A stretch of DNA of 64,000 nt from Ananas comosus (GCF_001540865.1 NC_033635.1:4769214-4833213), one strand, 5' to 3'. Positions 35,195 to 47,001 are shown, numbered from the stretch's first letter. Notes: a model not told the origin generated them from the sequence alone. A program made the numbers and translations.

Positions 35195-35639
35195 TACGTA
35201 GTAGGGATTTTGTAAGCAATGTCATCAATACATTTCAAAAGAGGTGTATATCTTACACTCTATCTATTCTAATAGGAGGTATTTTTTCGTCTTGTCATAT
35301 TAAGTAATCTGTAGACTTATTCCTATTCTACGATAGAAAGATATATACTTATGATTTTAATCAATTTTGTTCCCACTTGATCGAGGAGAAAAGGCGGAAC
35401 AATAATTTTAGACTTATACCAAATTATACCACCTTATTTCAGATACCTAAGAATTATTGTTCTTGGATACGAAATTTGCGTAGAAATTTTATTTGTATAT
35501 TCCAAAACAAGATGTATAATATGTATCCCCTTATTCCCCAATTAATAAAATCTTTTGTATTTTTAATATTTTAAAAAGTTGGCAAGACAATGAGTCATTA
35601 TTGACCTAAAATAAGGGAGGTAAGATTTACGTTATTTTT
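35195..35639. other. AT-rich intergenic DNA
   Basis: No gene, repeat terminus or RNA gene recognised. Confidence 0.4.
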
Positions 35640-36385
35640 AATTTTTTTCATAAGTAGGTTTAAAAAATATTATAATTATAAAAATAGTTTCGCAAAAGAA
35701 TTATTTACAAAACTATTTTTATATGGTGAATGAATTAGCGCTTTCTACATGCGGTAAATCATTCATTGCCTTTTTCAAAATATTAAAATTATTTTTAAAA
35801 TTTAATAGTATACATATTTTAGAGTTTGGATGTGAAAAATAGATGTTATATCAAAGCAGTAAACAGTTTACCACTTTTAGAAAGTAATAAGCCGTTCACT
35901 GCTTAAGTCTAGTTTTATAAATAATAATTTTAATGTCTAATTTTATAATAAAATATATTTCGTAGACTAGACTGAGTAGCCCAAAAATTTTTTTTAGTAT
36001 TTGTGCTCGTTTCAAACTAGGCTGCAGGTGGAGAATTTTTTAATTAATAGCCTTAGAAAATACTACAATTATAAAATAATTTTTTTAAAAAAATTATTTA
36101 TAAAATTAGGTCTATACGGTGAATGAATTACCGTTTTTTAAATATAATAAATTATTCACCGCTTTCTTCAAAAAATTAAAACTATTTTTATTATTTAACA
36201 CTATATATTTTTGAAGTTTGGATATAAGATACATATAAATTAGTATAAAAGCGGTGAAATAACCCACTGTTTTTAAAAAACGATAAATAATTTATTATTT
36301 TTATCGATCTATTTTTATAAATAAAAATTTTAAATATTTAATTATATATTTAAAAGATTTTAAAAGCTTAGTAGCCCAAAAACTC
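35640..36385. repeat. Two tandem copies of a hairpin-bearing repeat
   Basis: About 35650-35985 and 36045-36385 share the same order: 'aaaatattataattataaaa', a 'ggtgaatgaatta(g/c)cg' box facing an inverted 'ggtaaatcattcattgc'-like box, 'agtttggatgtgaaaaatag'-like text, 'agcggtgaa(a)taa', 'tagttttataaataa' and 'agtagcccaaaaa'. A related, inverted copy is at 49140-49460. Borders are approximate; the superfamily is unknown. Confidence 0.6.
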
Positions 36386-36456
36386 TGCAGATGGGGCTCA
36401 CTCCATACATTTTCAACAGCTATTATCCAATTCGCACTTCGCCTCGCCACCTCCTC

Positions 36457-36464
36457 TATAAATA
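36457..36464 (+). promoter_or_regulatory. Likely TATA box of the Yippee-like gene
   Basis: TATAAATA in a GC-rich setting (CCTCTATAAATACCCGCC), about 340 bases upstream of the start codon. It predicts a start site near 36490 and a leader containing the GA tract at 36502-36535. Confidence 0.65.
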
Positions 36465-36501
36465 CCCGCCACCGTTCTCTGCGTCTTCTTTTGAAATCGC
36501 A

Positions 36502-36502
36502 A

Positions 36503-36535
<33 letters not shown>
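36502..36535 (+). repeat. (GA)n tract in the Yippee-like 5' leader
   Basis: GA repeats with one TA interruption directly after the predicted transcription start. Confidence 0.85.
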
Positions 36536-36799
36536 TTTTTCCCCCACGCCACTCGTTTCCTCTTCTCCTTCTCCTCGCACCCCACCCACCAAACCCCCAT
36601 TTCCATTTCCTCCTCATCGTCTTCGATCCAATCCCCCCCCCTCTCCGATCCCCAATTTTGCGTGCAACGATTGCAGCTTCGATCCCTTTGGCTCCTCCTC
36701 CTCTTCCTCCTCCGATCGAGGTTTTGTTGCGGAGATCGGAGGGCATTGACTCGGAGTTCTCGGATTTGGGGGTTTTCGAGGGGAATTAGGGCGTTTTCG

Positions 36800-39700
36800 A
36801 TGGGTTTGCTGTTCGTGGAGTCTCTCCCGGGGCCGAAGGTGTTCAAATGCATATTCTGCAAGGTCGATTCAGCGTCGCTCGACGCCATCGTCTCCAAGGA
36901 CTTCAATGGACGGTACGGCCGCGCCTACCTCTTCAAGAATGTGTGAGTTCTCTTCGAAATCCTGTTGATCTTGGCCTTTGGGACGTTTTGATTGCGTTGG
37001 ATTATGAAATTAGCTCGAAATCGGGTTCTTGTATGTGTGATTCTAGCGACTGTGGTGAAATTCGTTGGATTGTTGCTCTTTGGGATTGAGGATCTTTTCA
37101 TGCTCGTTCTCATTTTAACAGCGTTAGAGTTCTCTTCAAAATCCTGGTGATATTCGCCTTTGGGGTGTTCTTGATTGCGTTGATTAGGAAAATTAGGTTC
37201 TTATGTGTGTTGGCTCCATTGAGTTTTTTATGTTCTATGACTGAGCAAGGATTTAAGTGCCGGCACACAAGATTCTGCGGAAAACTTGCTGGCACAGTGC
37301 GTGCCGGACCGTGCAGGTAAAAAAAAAATCATATATGCCGATATATAATGGCATGAAATATTTGCTGGTCAGAAAAAATATATATGTACCAATAGATAAT
37401 GACATGAAATATTTATTTTCTTTAATAACAAAATATCCTAATTGCTTATTATATATCTTTATCAAAATTTGTGAACTTTATTGAAAAAATTACTTATCAA
37501 TTTAAAGAAAGAGGTGAGATGTGCAATCGGTACGGAGGCTATATCGTACCGATATCTTGTTGGCACGATATTGTACGGTAGATACGGCCCATGCAATAGG
37601 CACTTAAATCCTTGTGACCAAGGAGCTTTGATGCTCGTACCCATTTTCTGGTTTTGACAATTGCAATTTATGTCGAGTATTGCCTTTTTTGTTCTTTTCA
37701 GATCTTGGGATCAAAATAATTGATAGATTATTTGTTATATGGAGGATTTCAATGCATATGTTTATGATGGAATATACACCTTGGAATTTGGGGGTGATAG
37801 ATTGGCGAAATAAAAAAGGAAGAAAAACGCAACTGTGATTATGTATTTTAAGCAATGATCAGTAGAGTCGCAGTTTATTTCCTTTGTTTCCATGTTTTTG
37901 GTGATGTAGTGTTTTGACCAGATATAAGGATTACCTTTTGTTTATTTTGTTTATTATGAAGTGATCTCTTGCTGATCTGTGGAGATTTTCATTTCAATGT
38001 CATTGTTGTAGAATTGCAGCTTAGAGTATTAGTACTGGAGATTAGGAAGGCATTATTCTTCTTTTACAAAATTTGGTTGGTTGATCCAGCTGACTAATGC
38101 ATTGACACAGAAATCTAGGATACATTTGTTCAAAATTTTCACATACCAACAGATGCATGCAGTATCTTTCTAGCTGCGATAATTTTGACAACGTTGAAAC
38201 AAAGATTTGTACTACTGAAGGTGTCTTTTACAGCAAAAACATAAACGTGATTTCTCCAAAATAATACTAGTATTATTTGCTTCAGTTTGTGAGGTTTTGA
38301 AGTTCATGACATTCTAAAAGCGTAGAACTAATGTAGATTGAACTTATAATATATAAGCTAATTGATCTCATTGCCTTTAAATTTTCACTAGACTGGCACA
38401 ATGAGAAGTTAGAATCAAATTTTGTAGATATAACAAATCAACTTGTAAATTTGAAAGAATATAATTAATATCCTACTATGATGAGACTGTTTGTTGCTTT
38501 TGATGATTTGGTTGGTTCAGTAAGTTTAAGATTATTTTAGAGCCACTCTTGCATTCAATTTTGTGCTCATTCCTGTTGGAAGCATTGGTACCATGAAATC
38601 ACCTCTGTAGTTTCTTCAAATTGGTGAAAGAAGTCTATAGTTTGATTTGGATTATGTTTTCTGTCTTCAGTTACTGCTTTTTATGCTATATCACCTGCTT
38701 CTTCAAGTTTTATTTGTTTGTGCTTTCTAGTTTTATTTTTACATAGAAAATATTAATTAAGATTGAATTATGATAATTCTTTTCTTAATTGATTAGGACA
38801 CATTACTAGAACTTATATAACATGAATGAAAGCTTCAAATTATTTTAGCTATTATAGTAAAATCCTGTGGGCAGGTTATTGAACCTTTGATGGTTGTTAT
38901 TGTTGCTTTGCGCCTTAAAACTTTTGGGCACCCGGACCATGTGCCTGTATAATGGGTGTGACACCCCACTTCCCATGGGGTTACTCATCCTAGAACTACT
39001 CTAGCCCTAGCATATTTAATCCTTTTAACCTCTTGGAATTAGCTGACGCCTAGAATGCTATGTGCCGGATTAAGAGGTTTAGTCCTACTATACCTTATAT
39101 ATGACTATTCCAAATTCTAGAGGTGTCATATTCTCCTCCACTTTATGCTTTGATGTCCTCATCAGACTCAAATACACTCACAAGTATCAGGAGTTGTGAG
39201 ACTCATCTCGCTAGTCTTAGACGACCTTGTGGGAAGCCGCACTCTACCCACAACGACCATCAGCTGGGACGCCACGCTGTGCTTGCTGTATGACCCTAGG
39301 TTAGCCGAGACTTATTTTACACGTCCAGCTAGTGATTGACTACGATACTAACTGGGATGCTCACTTCGCATGGGGGTCATCCATCTTTAGAATTCCTAAT
39401 TCTGAAGAAATGTCTCTCTATTAATAAATGCTTTCTTTTGTGGAACTCATTCAGTGATAATGCTAAACTTGGACATTCAACTTTTCTCGTTTACGAGACT
39501 TTTGTTAAACTTCGTGCGGAATGGTTCCTATATTGTTTAGTTAGTTTAATATGTAAGGTAACGTATGCAAGGCTTTGCAAAAAGCTGTGTTATTTGGTGT
39601 TGATGAGAACCTATACAAGAATTAAATATTAATGAGGCCATCAAGCAAGGATTTAAGTGCCGTGGCACGAGATCGTGCCGGAAACTTACCGGCACGGTAC

Positions 39701-42070
39701 AGCACGGTGCGTGCCGATACATGCCGGTCAAAAAAATTCTTGTGTGCCGACGCATAATAGCATGAAATATTTATTTTCTTTAGCAACAAAATATTCTAAC
39801 TATTTATTATGTCTTTTTATCACATCTTTGGAACTTTATTGAAAAAATTACTTACTAATTTAAAGAATAGAGGGTTTTAAGCTGTGCCATCGGCACGGGA
39901 TCTGTATCGTGCCAGTATCTTATTGGCACGGTACAGCATGGTGGATACGGCTCGTACCGACGGGCACTTAAAACTTTGCCATCAAGTTCAAGTAAGCCAA
40001 ACTAAATCACAATCTACTGTACTTTTTCCTTGGAAATTTTGATAGTGCTACAGCTCCTGATTGCTTCTTGCCTTCATTTTTCCATTCAGGAGCTTACCAG
40101 ATATTAGGCCTTTGTATTACAATTGATATTAGAATTATGAAAAGGCACTCTAGAAATCAATCAGATGACATAATTTAGTTGCTTCTGCATTTTGTTTTAG
40201 CTCAAATGAATAAAGAATAAACAACACGAGATAAATTATCTTTTCTTGCTGGAAGTTTGATGATCACATTGTTTTGTTAATGTAGTATAATCAAATTGTT
40301 TTGTTAATGTAGGATATTTCCTTCTGAAAAAACAATTTAACCATTAAATCATTATCTTAATGTTTATTACCAATATTTTGGACGGATTAATATACATGTG
40401 GTATTTAGACATATTTTTTAGGTGTGATTTTTCTTCATTTGAAGGAAATAAAGTTCCTCCCATTTCTTCTGATCAAGAAGACTACCTTGTTAATCTTCTG
40501 AATTTTCTTATTTTCTCTCTGTGATTATATACTGTATACTGTATACACCCGAGGCATCTTTTTAACCCTACCTAGTTAAAAAGCTGTTGGTTCTCTAACT
40601 CTGCAGTTTGGACTTTGGAGTCTCCTAGATATTTTACATGACCTGTAAGACCTCGTGAAATTTATGATGACATTTCAGGGTAAATGTTTGCTTGGGCCCG
40701 AATGAGGATAGGCACCTCTTGACGGGATTGCACACGGTGAATGATATCTACTGCAGCTCCTGCCACCAATTACTTGGCTGGAGATATGTAAGTCAAATGC
40801 CTAAATTTCCTCCTTATGCCGTCTTTTAGTTTGGAGATTCAGGACCTGCATTTTCAATCTCACTATGAAGATTATGTTGTACTTTTTTGCTGTACTGTAG
40901 TTAGCATTCTCGAAATACAGTTGATTTAGAAGATTGGACCATTACTGTGAAGTTTGTGGAGTGTTGGTCATTTTAGTTTGTATTGTCGTATAGTACGACT
41001 TGATGCCTTTTTGTTTGGTTCCAGAGTAGCTTCTCTAGCGAAGAAGGGAATCACAGCTATTTGCTGAACAGTAGCTGACATTACCTTAATCATAATGTTT
41101 AATTTTCCTTCTATCAATCCTCTTCTTCTTATTATTTTTTATTAGGTCTGAATATTAGTTGGCCTATATCTAATTCAAGTACTCAAATATCATATTGTTT
41201 GCTTTAATATTTCTTTTTTCTTTAGCTGCAGAGCGGCTTTCTTTGTACATGCGCTATGCGCTAAAACTGTTTTATAATATTGAGCGTTTTGACATTAGAT
41301 TTCTCTTTGGGAGCTATAACACGTAGTCTTAATCATGCTACGGACAGAAAGCACAAAAGCTTTTGCAATCAAAGTAATCAACATTTTTTTTTTAATATAT
41401 CAGTTTCACTTTGAATGAATTCCATAATTGGATGTCTTGTTCCTTACTAATTGAGTACTATTTCTGATGAGTGTTCTTGTAAGACAATTAATTTTACAGC
41501 GAATCTGACTGATAGAGATTAACAGAACTCACTAATGAAATCCTGAGCTGCGCGTAAGTATATTTATGTCGTTCCTTCTCCTGATGAAATCAATGCTTGC
41601 ATTGTTTGGTGATCCCTTTTTGTGGTTTGTGAGAAATTTATTCTGTAGAAATCTACAAACATCCATCCCTATTTGCAGCCTTGCTATAATGCTCACCTTG
41701 CAAAATGTAGACGTAGATCTTTCTTGGCTTCTTATCAAATTATAATGAAATGGATATTAAGTTATTACAGACAGTTTTTCTCATACTTTTTCTATTAAAA
41801 GTATATAGGTGCCCAACCTCACAGGATGACCATCTTATTCTCTTGAATGAATATGCACATATTGTGTTGTTGTAGCCGTGTTTACCTCCTTATGTATCGT
41901 TTATTATCTTTTAACATTTGTCTTAAGTCACTCCACTGCCATCTCATTCCCTCCGATGAATATGGGCTTTTTTTGTTCCTTTGCAGGAGAAAGCTTACGA
42001 CGAAACCCAGAAATACAAGGAGGGCAAGTACATTTTAGAGAGAGCTAGGATGGTAAAAGAAGGCTGGTGA
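36800..42070 (+). CDS. Yippee-like zinc-binding protein, three exons
   Basis: Small protein of the conserved eukaryotic Yippee family, which has a zinc-binding beta-fold related to cereblon and Mis18; its role in plants is poorly defined. Exons 36800-36942, 40679-40787 and 41987-42070 join in frame to 336 nt (111 aa plus stop). Splice sites are canonical: GT|GTGAGT to TTTCAG|GG, TAT|GTAAGT to TTGCAG|GAG. The zinc ligands are the two CXXC pairs, CIFC (about residues 17-20) and CSSC in [14 protein letters not shown]. Family signatures: [31 protein letters not shown], and [14 protein letters not shown]. Length is normal for plant Yippee-like proteins. Intron 1 is 3.7 kb and hosts two hAT-like MITEs and a 5S-derived TRIM. 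The ATG lies just after a long GC/CT-rich leader with a TATA box at 36457. Confidence 0.95.
37246..37614. mobile_element. hAT-like MITE, family C, copy 2 (Yippee intron 1)
   Basis: 369 bp, CAAGGATTTAAGTGCCGG... to ...CACTTAAATCCTTG, flanks TGACTGAG / TGACCAAG (8 bp, two mismatches). Subterminal 'ggcac' repeats and the AT-rich centre match the other copies. Confidence 0.82.
38957..39400. mobile_element. 5S-rRNA-derived TRIM (Cassandra-like), partly decayed, in Yippee intron 1
   Basis: LTR-like unit 38957-39130 starts TGTGACACCCC and ends GGTGTCATA. On the minus strand it resembles the 3' half of plant 5S rRNA. A short internal region follows (39131-about 39350). Then a second 5S-like stretch begins ('cttcgcatgggggtcatcca', about 39363) and is cut short near 39400. 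The LTR is related to the solo copy at 2651-2817. Confidence 0.6.
39646..39978. mobile_element. hAT-like MITE, family C, copy 3 (Yippee intron 1)
   Basis: 333 bp, CAAGGATTTAAGTGCCGT... to ...GGGCACTTAAAACTTTG, flanked by a perfect 8-bp duplication CCATCAAG (39638-39645, 39979-39986). The best-preserved copy of the family. Confidence 0.9.
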
Positions 42071-44299
42071 TTCTCCAAGATGCTGGGTATGTTATAGTTT
42101 AAGTAGGTTCAATTAATTGTCTGGTTGTTGGTTCAATTGTGTAGAGATTTATACCTGCTTATGATACTTAGTCTGGTTGGTTTTGTTAAATTTGGGTTTT
42201 AGCTTCAAGCCAACTTGGCGAATATTTCAAATCATGCTTTTCGCTAGGATTTGATCTTAAAACATTGGCTTTACGAAGGTGGGTTTAGGGTGCTTGTAGT
42301 TTGGTTTCAAATCAAAAGCCAAACCTAATTAATCCAAATAAATCGACTTGGTTTTGGTTAAGCTGTGTTTCTAGTTTTATTGAAATTTGGTTGTCGGTTC
42401 CGGTTTGGTTTTCAGATTTTGGCAGACCGAACTGAACTGCAAATCAAACCACATAGGTATGTGTAAACCCTGACTATTGGTTACTTCATTTTAAGATTCT
42501 TGCACAGTTACATTATAACAAAAAACTAATGGCTCAGAAAATGCATGCTATCTTAAACTGAATCAAAGCCTAAATTGGGCGTGGATTGGTTTAAGGAAGT
42601 TACTTCTTGTACGGCCATGTAGGAAGTGTATATCTTACACTCTCTAGATGCTAGAGTTTAAAAAATTCCTTTAAATTTTGAGTAAATATAATAATAATAA
42701 TAGTAACGAGACTAGCTGATGGATTCTAGTCACACAAAGTCTTGGGTGTAAGATTTATACCTAAATACTAGTTTGTACAGGTAAGCATTGCACTTGGTTT
42801 AATTCTTTAGCAGTTCGCCGTTTACTGATTGATAAAACCAAAATTCTTTGGTTCAGTTAAATTTTGCTGAAAATTGATGGATAGACCCTCCTTGATTTTA
42901 TGCATCTTCTAATTGTGCTTCTGCCTAATGTGACGATCACTAATATGTTGCATCACTACCATCTCAAAAAGTATCAGTGTCTAATCAACTAAATTGGACT
43001 GCAAGGTCTAACTGCAACGATTTAAAAGTTGGACTGCAAGATCTAATTGCGACAATTTAAAAGTTTGATTGAGAGTAAATAAATTAAACTTTGACAACTA
43101 CAATATTATCGATCTTAAAGCTTGAGGACCAAAAGTGCAATTTCGTAAGAAGATGAGGTTGCGCCAGCAGAGCGGAGGAAAAAATAAAAAATAAAAAAGT
43201 CAACTCAAAATTGCCTACAGTTGAGGTGTTTTCAAAAACTTTTATCAATATAATCATCAATGATAATAATATTTTATAAATGAGAATTCGAGCTAAACCG
43301 CCGGCACAATTAGGATACCTGCCGACTATTATATGCACTATGCGGTAATGATATGTTTGTCATTTTCGTTTGCATGGCGGGAATTAGGATTTGGCTGTAT
43401 GTATTACAGCTGAAATTAATGTTTTGGCTCAAATGATAGCCGTCAACTGCAGTAGAGCTATAATTAATATTTTGATTCTGCAATGGCTGTAGAGGTAATT
43501 TGAGAGCTAACTAAACTTCTCACCATCATTGGCGTCGTCGCAAATCCAACTCATGTGCAATAACAATAAGAGTAAAGAGTTGCTATACTCATATATAATC
43601 GGTCCAAACTGACGGTATCAACTCTGAATTAGATGAGTAATGTCATTGCAGGTTAATCCCAGTGGACTTTTACCTTTTGGAACTAACATAATAAAGAACA
43701 GTTTCATATGTAGTAATAACTAAAGGGTTTATATACAAAGTTTCTAACACATAACTGTACTTAACGATTTAATTTTGACTACCAGTCACACTGCAATCCT
43801 TCAATCATTTTAAGCATAACTGATGATAGTACAAAAACTTCCTCATTAATGTGCTGCTTGTCCTCTGCCAACTACCAAAATAACAACTCTGAAATGTAGT
43901 TTCTCTGAAGCTTCTACAGAAGAGTTTCTCAAACTTAAGTGATGGCAAAAATCAAATACAATAACTTTGTTAAATTCACACTTATCTTTCCAACCAAGCT
44001 TGAAAGAGCAGCTTCCAATTAGAGCTGCTACGTTCTATGATAAAAAGCACATTATATACAACAGTAAATAGCCCTGGACATCATGTTCACTAACGCGCCG
44101 CTTGTCCTCTTCAAAAAGCAAAAGATGCTGCTTATATTGCAGAGGCTAGGTCAAACAGACAGTAAATGCTGCACAAGAAATCAAAATGCCCTAAACACTG
44201 GAATAGAGTCCTACACTAATACTGAAGACAATTCGAAAACAAATTAGTTTCTTTGCAGTTCTCAATATTGCAAGATTGAAATTGAAGAACATAAAATCA
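42071..44299. other. Yippee-like 3' UTR and intergenic DNA
   Basis: The 3' UTR presumably ends within the first few hundred bases. 42930-43150 carries the same decayed repeat phrases as 9575-10345 ('aactaaattggactgcaag', 'gaggaccaaaagtgcaattt'). No gene recognised. Confidence 0.4.
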
Positions 44300-44674
44300 A
44301 AAGAACCAGAAATGCGGAACAAGCAAGTTTGTTGATGAGATGCCGATTCAGTGAAGTAGGACTTTCAGAATGGAGAGAGAGTGAAGGGTGGCAATAAGAT
44401 GAGGGAACGACCACATCTGCAGTGAAGATGCCGGTTGCATAATGCAGCTTAGAAATGTGAAATAAGTGCCGAAACCTTAACAAAGGTTCCAATTTTTCAT
44501 TAATACGAATGGCAGTACCAATGATCAAAAAGTAGAATGAAACATGGCTAGAAAATGGATACGAAATATTGATCTTCCACATTGGTGAAACAAACAAATT
44601 ACTCATCAGACAGAATTAGCTTCATTCTAGTTCTCAATATCGCAAAATTAAAGAACATAAAATAGAAGGAATCA

Positions 44675-44829
44675 CTGGCCGTTCCTAGTGCAAGTGACAA
44701 AAGGCTTGATGATCGGTACCCGAGGTCCTAAGTTCAAATCTTAGTTGATTCACATTTCTAGTTAAGTTTATTTTTAAATGAAATAAACGAAGCGGATAAT
44801 ATGCTACCTATCTCTCCAAAAAATAAAAA
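44675..44829 (+). mobile_element. tRNA-derived SINE (Au-like)
   Basis: 155 bp ending in an A-rich tail, flanked by a perfect 11-bp duplication AGAAGGAATCA (44664-44674, 44830-44840). A box-B-like sequence AGTTCAAATCT lies at 44731-44741 with a degenerate box A upstream, followed by 'gattcacatttctagttaag' and 'aaataaacgaagcgg', which I recognise as typical of Au-type plant SINEs. Would be transcribed by pol III and moved by LINE machinery. Confidence 0.82.
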
Positions 44830-45091
44830 AGAAGGAATCAGACATGGGAACAAGTTTGTCGATTAGATGAAGATTCAGTTAAGTAGGATTTCCAGAATGG
44901 AGAGAGGAAAGTGGAAATAAGACCAGGAACCAACCACATCCCCAATGAAGACACACACAAGTTCCAAAATGTATAAATGTGAAATATGTGAAGAAACCTT
45001 AGCATAAGTTCCAAACTTTTATTTATACAAATGACAATACCAATGATTAAAAATTAGAATCGGTAGAAACATAATTAGAAAATGGATACGA

Positions 45092-45747
45092 AACGAGCCG
45101 AGCTTGAGCGAGCTTACTTCAGCTCAAGCTTGGCTTGAAATTAATTTCGAGCCCAAATTTAGGTTCAAGCTCGGCTTGAAATTAATTCAAGCTGAGCTCT
45201 AACAAGCCTAACTTCGAGTCGAGCGAGCTCGAGCCCTAAACGAACTGCTTGAAATTCTTAATATCATATAATTTATAGTTTAATTTTTTATAAAATATTA
45301 CATAAAATTTGATATAAAAATATATCTAATAGTTAAACACATAAAATAATTGCATGAAATACGAAATTATAATGTTAAGAAAAATAATTTAGGGGAAATG
45401 ACCCTACAAGCAAGTGAAAGAGAGGAGAGAGTAATTAGAGTAGAGTTTTACTGATTTGATTTTGTGGGCCAACTAATATGCCCAATAATCTAAACTCTAT
45501 ATATACTTAATAAACATACATAATATATATTATTATATATAATTAAAATATATAGTATATGTAATTATATATAGTGTAGAACTACTATGCTATTGAAAGC
45601 ATAAAGAAGTTGGTGCTTCCGACTTTTCGGCCCTTTGATCAAGAATTGTACGGTTGGGATGCTAGCAGTCCCCCTTAGGAAAGAATGGTTCCTCAAGCGA
45701 GCCACATACAGAGGCGAACGCGAGGCGAAGCTCGCTCATTTGCCGGC
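45092..45747. repeat. Repeat rich in GAGCTCGAGC-type motifs
   Basis: Begins 'cgagccgagcttgagcgagc', contains 'ttcaagctcggcttgaa' palindromes and ends 'gaggcgaagctcgctcattt'. It separates copies 2 and 3 of the triplicated segment, so it looks like an insertion. A related decayed stretch lies at 48390-48890. Exact ends and superfamily were not resolved. Confidence 0.45.
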
Positions 45748-45885
45748 CCCAAAAACAACCACATCCCCAATGTAGACACACAAGTTCCATAATGTACCAT
45801 ATAAATGTGAAATAAGTGAAGAAACCTTAGCATAAGTTCCAAATTTTTATTTATACAAATGACAACACCAACGATTAAAAATTGG

Positions 45886-46420
45886 GACTAGGTTGGTATA
45901 TTATCGGTAGCATAAAGGCTTTCTGCGCTACCAAGTTATTTTCAATGATGCGACTTCCAAATCGACGATTGACTCCATTAGACTTGATCTATATTATTAA
46001 AAGTATTTGAAAACTAAATTTCACAATATTTCGACACTATTTGGCTAGTGATCAAAAGGTCTCAAAAAATTAATAATTTTAATGGTTGATGTGATGCGTT
46101 GCGAATTTAACAGTGTAAAACAATCTAAATATGATAAAATTTTTATGAAATTTTTTTTTCACTATTTAGAGTAAGATCGACATCTCTGATCTTAAATTCA
46201 AATATTTTATCATCACTTTTTATGAAATTTTTATTTTTAGCCGTTCATATTTAGATTACTCGTTTGATAGGTAAATGATATTAAAAAATTATAAAATTTA
46301 GTTTCAAAATAGTGTAGATCAAGTCTAACAGAGTCGATCGTCGATTTGGAAGCTGTATCATTGAAAACAACTTGGTAGCGCGGAGGCCTCTATGCTATTG
46401 ATAGTATACCCGCCGAACTC
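45886..46420. mobile_element. MULE-like MITE with long inverted repeats (family D)
   Basis: 535 bp with inverted repeats well over 100 bp: 'tagcataaaggc', 'gcgctaccaagtt', 'ttttcaatgat', 'cttccaaatcgacgat' and 'gacttgatcta' on the left recur in inverse on the right. The 9-bp duplication is AAAAATTGG / AAAAATTAG (one mismatch). It interrupts copy 3 of the triplicated segment at a point where copy 2 is continuous, which confirms an insertion. Confidence 0.78.
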
Positions 46421-46644
46421 AAAAATTAGAATCTATAAAAACATAGCTAGAAAATGGAAATGGAACTCTTGGTCTAGGATTCTACATTGATGAAACAAAT
46501 AAATTACTTTACTACAGTACCAACTAAATTTCAAAATAAATAGCGCGATTAAACTACAAAGCCAATTACAACAATAACTGCTAGACAAAAGAAAATTCAG
46601 CTTACACAACTACAAGCTATTTCGTCTACCCTTCATATTAACAA

Positions 46645-47001
46645 GGGAAAACTTCAAAACCCTCCCCTGTGGTTTCGTAGTTTCTCACTTTGCCCCCCTG
46701 TGGTCTAAAATGTATCAATTTGATACCCATGTGGTTTTTTTTTTTCTTTTTTTTTTATCAATTTCATTATTTTTTTTCTTAAATCAGTGATAAAGTTAAA
46801 ATTAAAGGGTACTAAAATGAATATTTGATAAATCTAGATGAGCATCTGAAGTTTTTTGTATATAATTCAATGAAATATTAACGAAAAAGCTACCGAAAAG
46901 ATAAAAACGAAACCACAGGGGAGCAATTTGATACATTTTAAACCACAGGGGGGCAAAGTTAGAAACTACAAAACCACAGGGGGGGTTTTTGAAGTTTTCC
47001 C
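46645..47001. mobile_element. MULE-like MITE, family B (best-preserved copy)
   Basis: 357 bp, GGGAAAACTTCAAAACC... to ...GGTTTTTGAAGTTTTCCC, flanked by a perfect 9-bp duplication TATTAACAA (46636-46644, 47002-47010). Confidence 0.92.

Larger units (their letters stand above)
44300..46515. repeat. Segment present in three related copies
   Basis: Copy 1 at about 44330-44600, copy 2 at about 44865-45092, and copy 3 at about 45748-45885 continuing at 46430-46510. Shared phrases include 'gattcag(t)taagtagga', 'aatggagagag', 'caaccacatc', 'atgaagac', 'atgtgaaataagtg', 'gaaaccttagcataagttcc' and 'gctagaaaatggatacgaa'. Copy 3 is interrupted by the MITE at 45886-46420. The 114-codon minus frame at 44262-44606 lies in copy 1 and is not preserved in the others. 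Confidence 0.6.

Noticed and set aside
36301..36906. 201-codon minus ORF opposite the Yippee-like leader
   Set aside because: Antisense of the GC/CT-rich leader; contains an SLSLSL run from the GA tract and no domain.
44262..44606. 114-codon minus ORF as a membrane protein
   Set aside because: Hydrophobic but lies in a segment repeated three times, and the frame is not kept in the other copies.
44675..44829. tRNA gene
   Set aside because: Has a box-B-like sequence but no cloverleaf; the A-rich tail and 11-bp target duplication identify a SINE.
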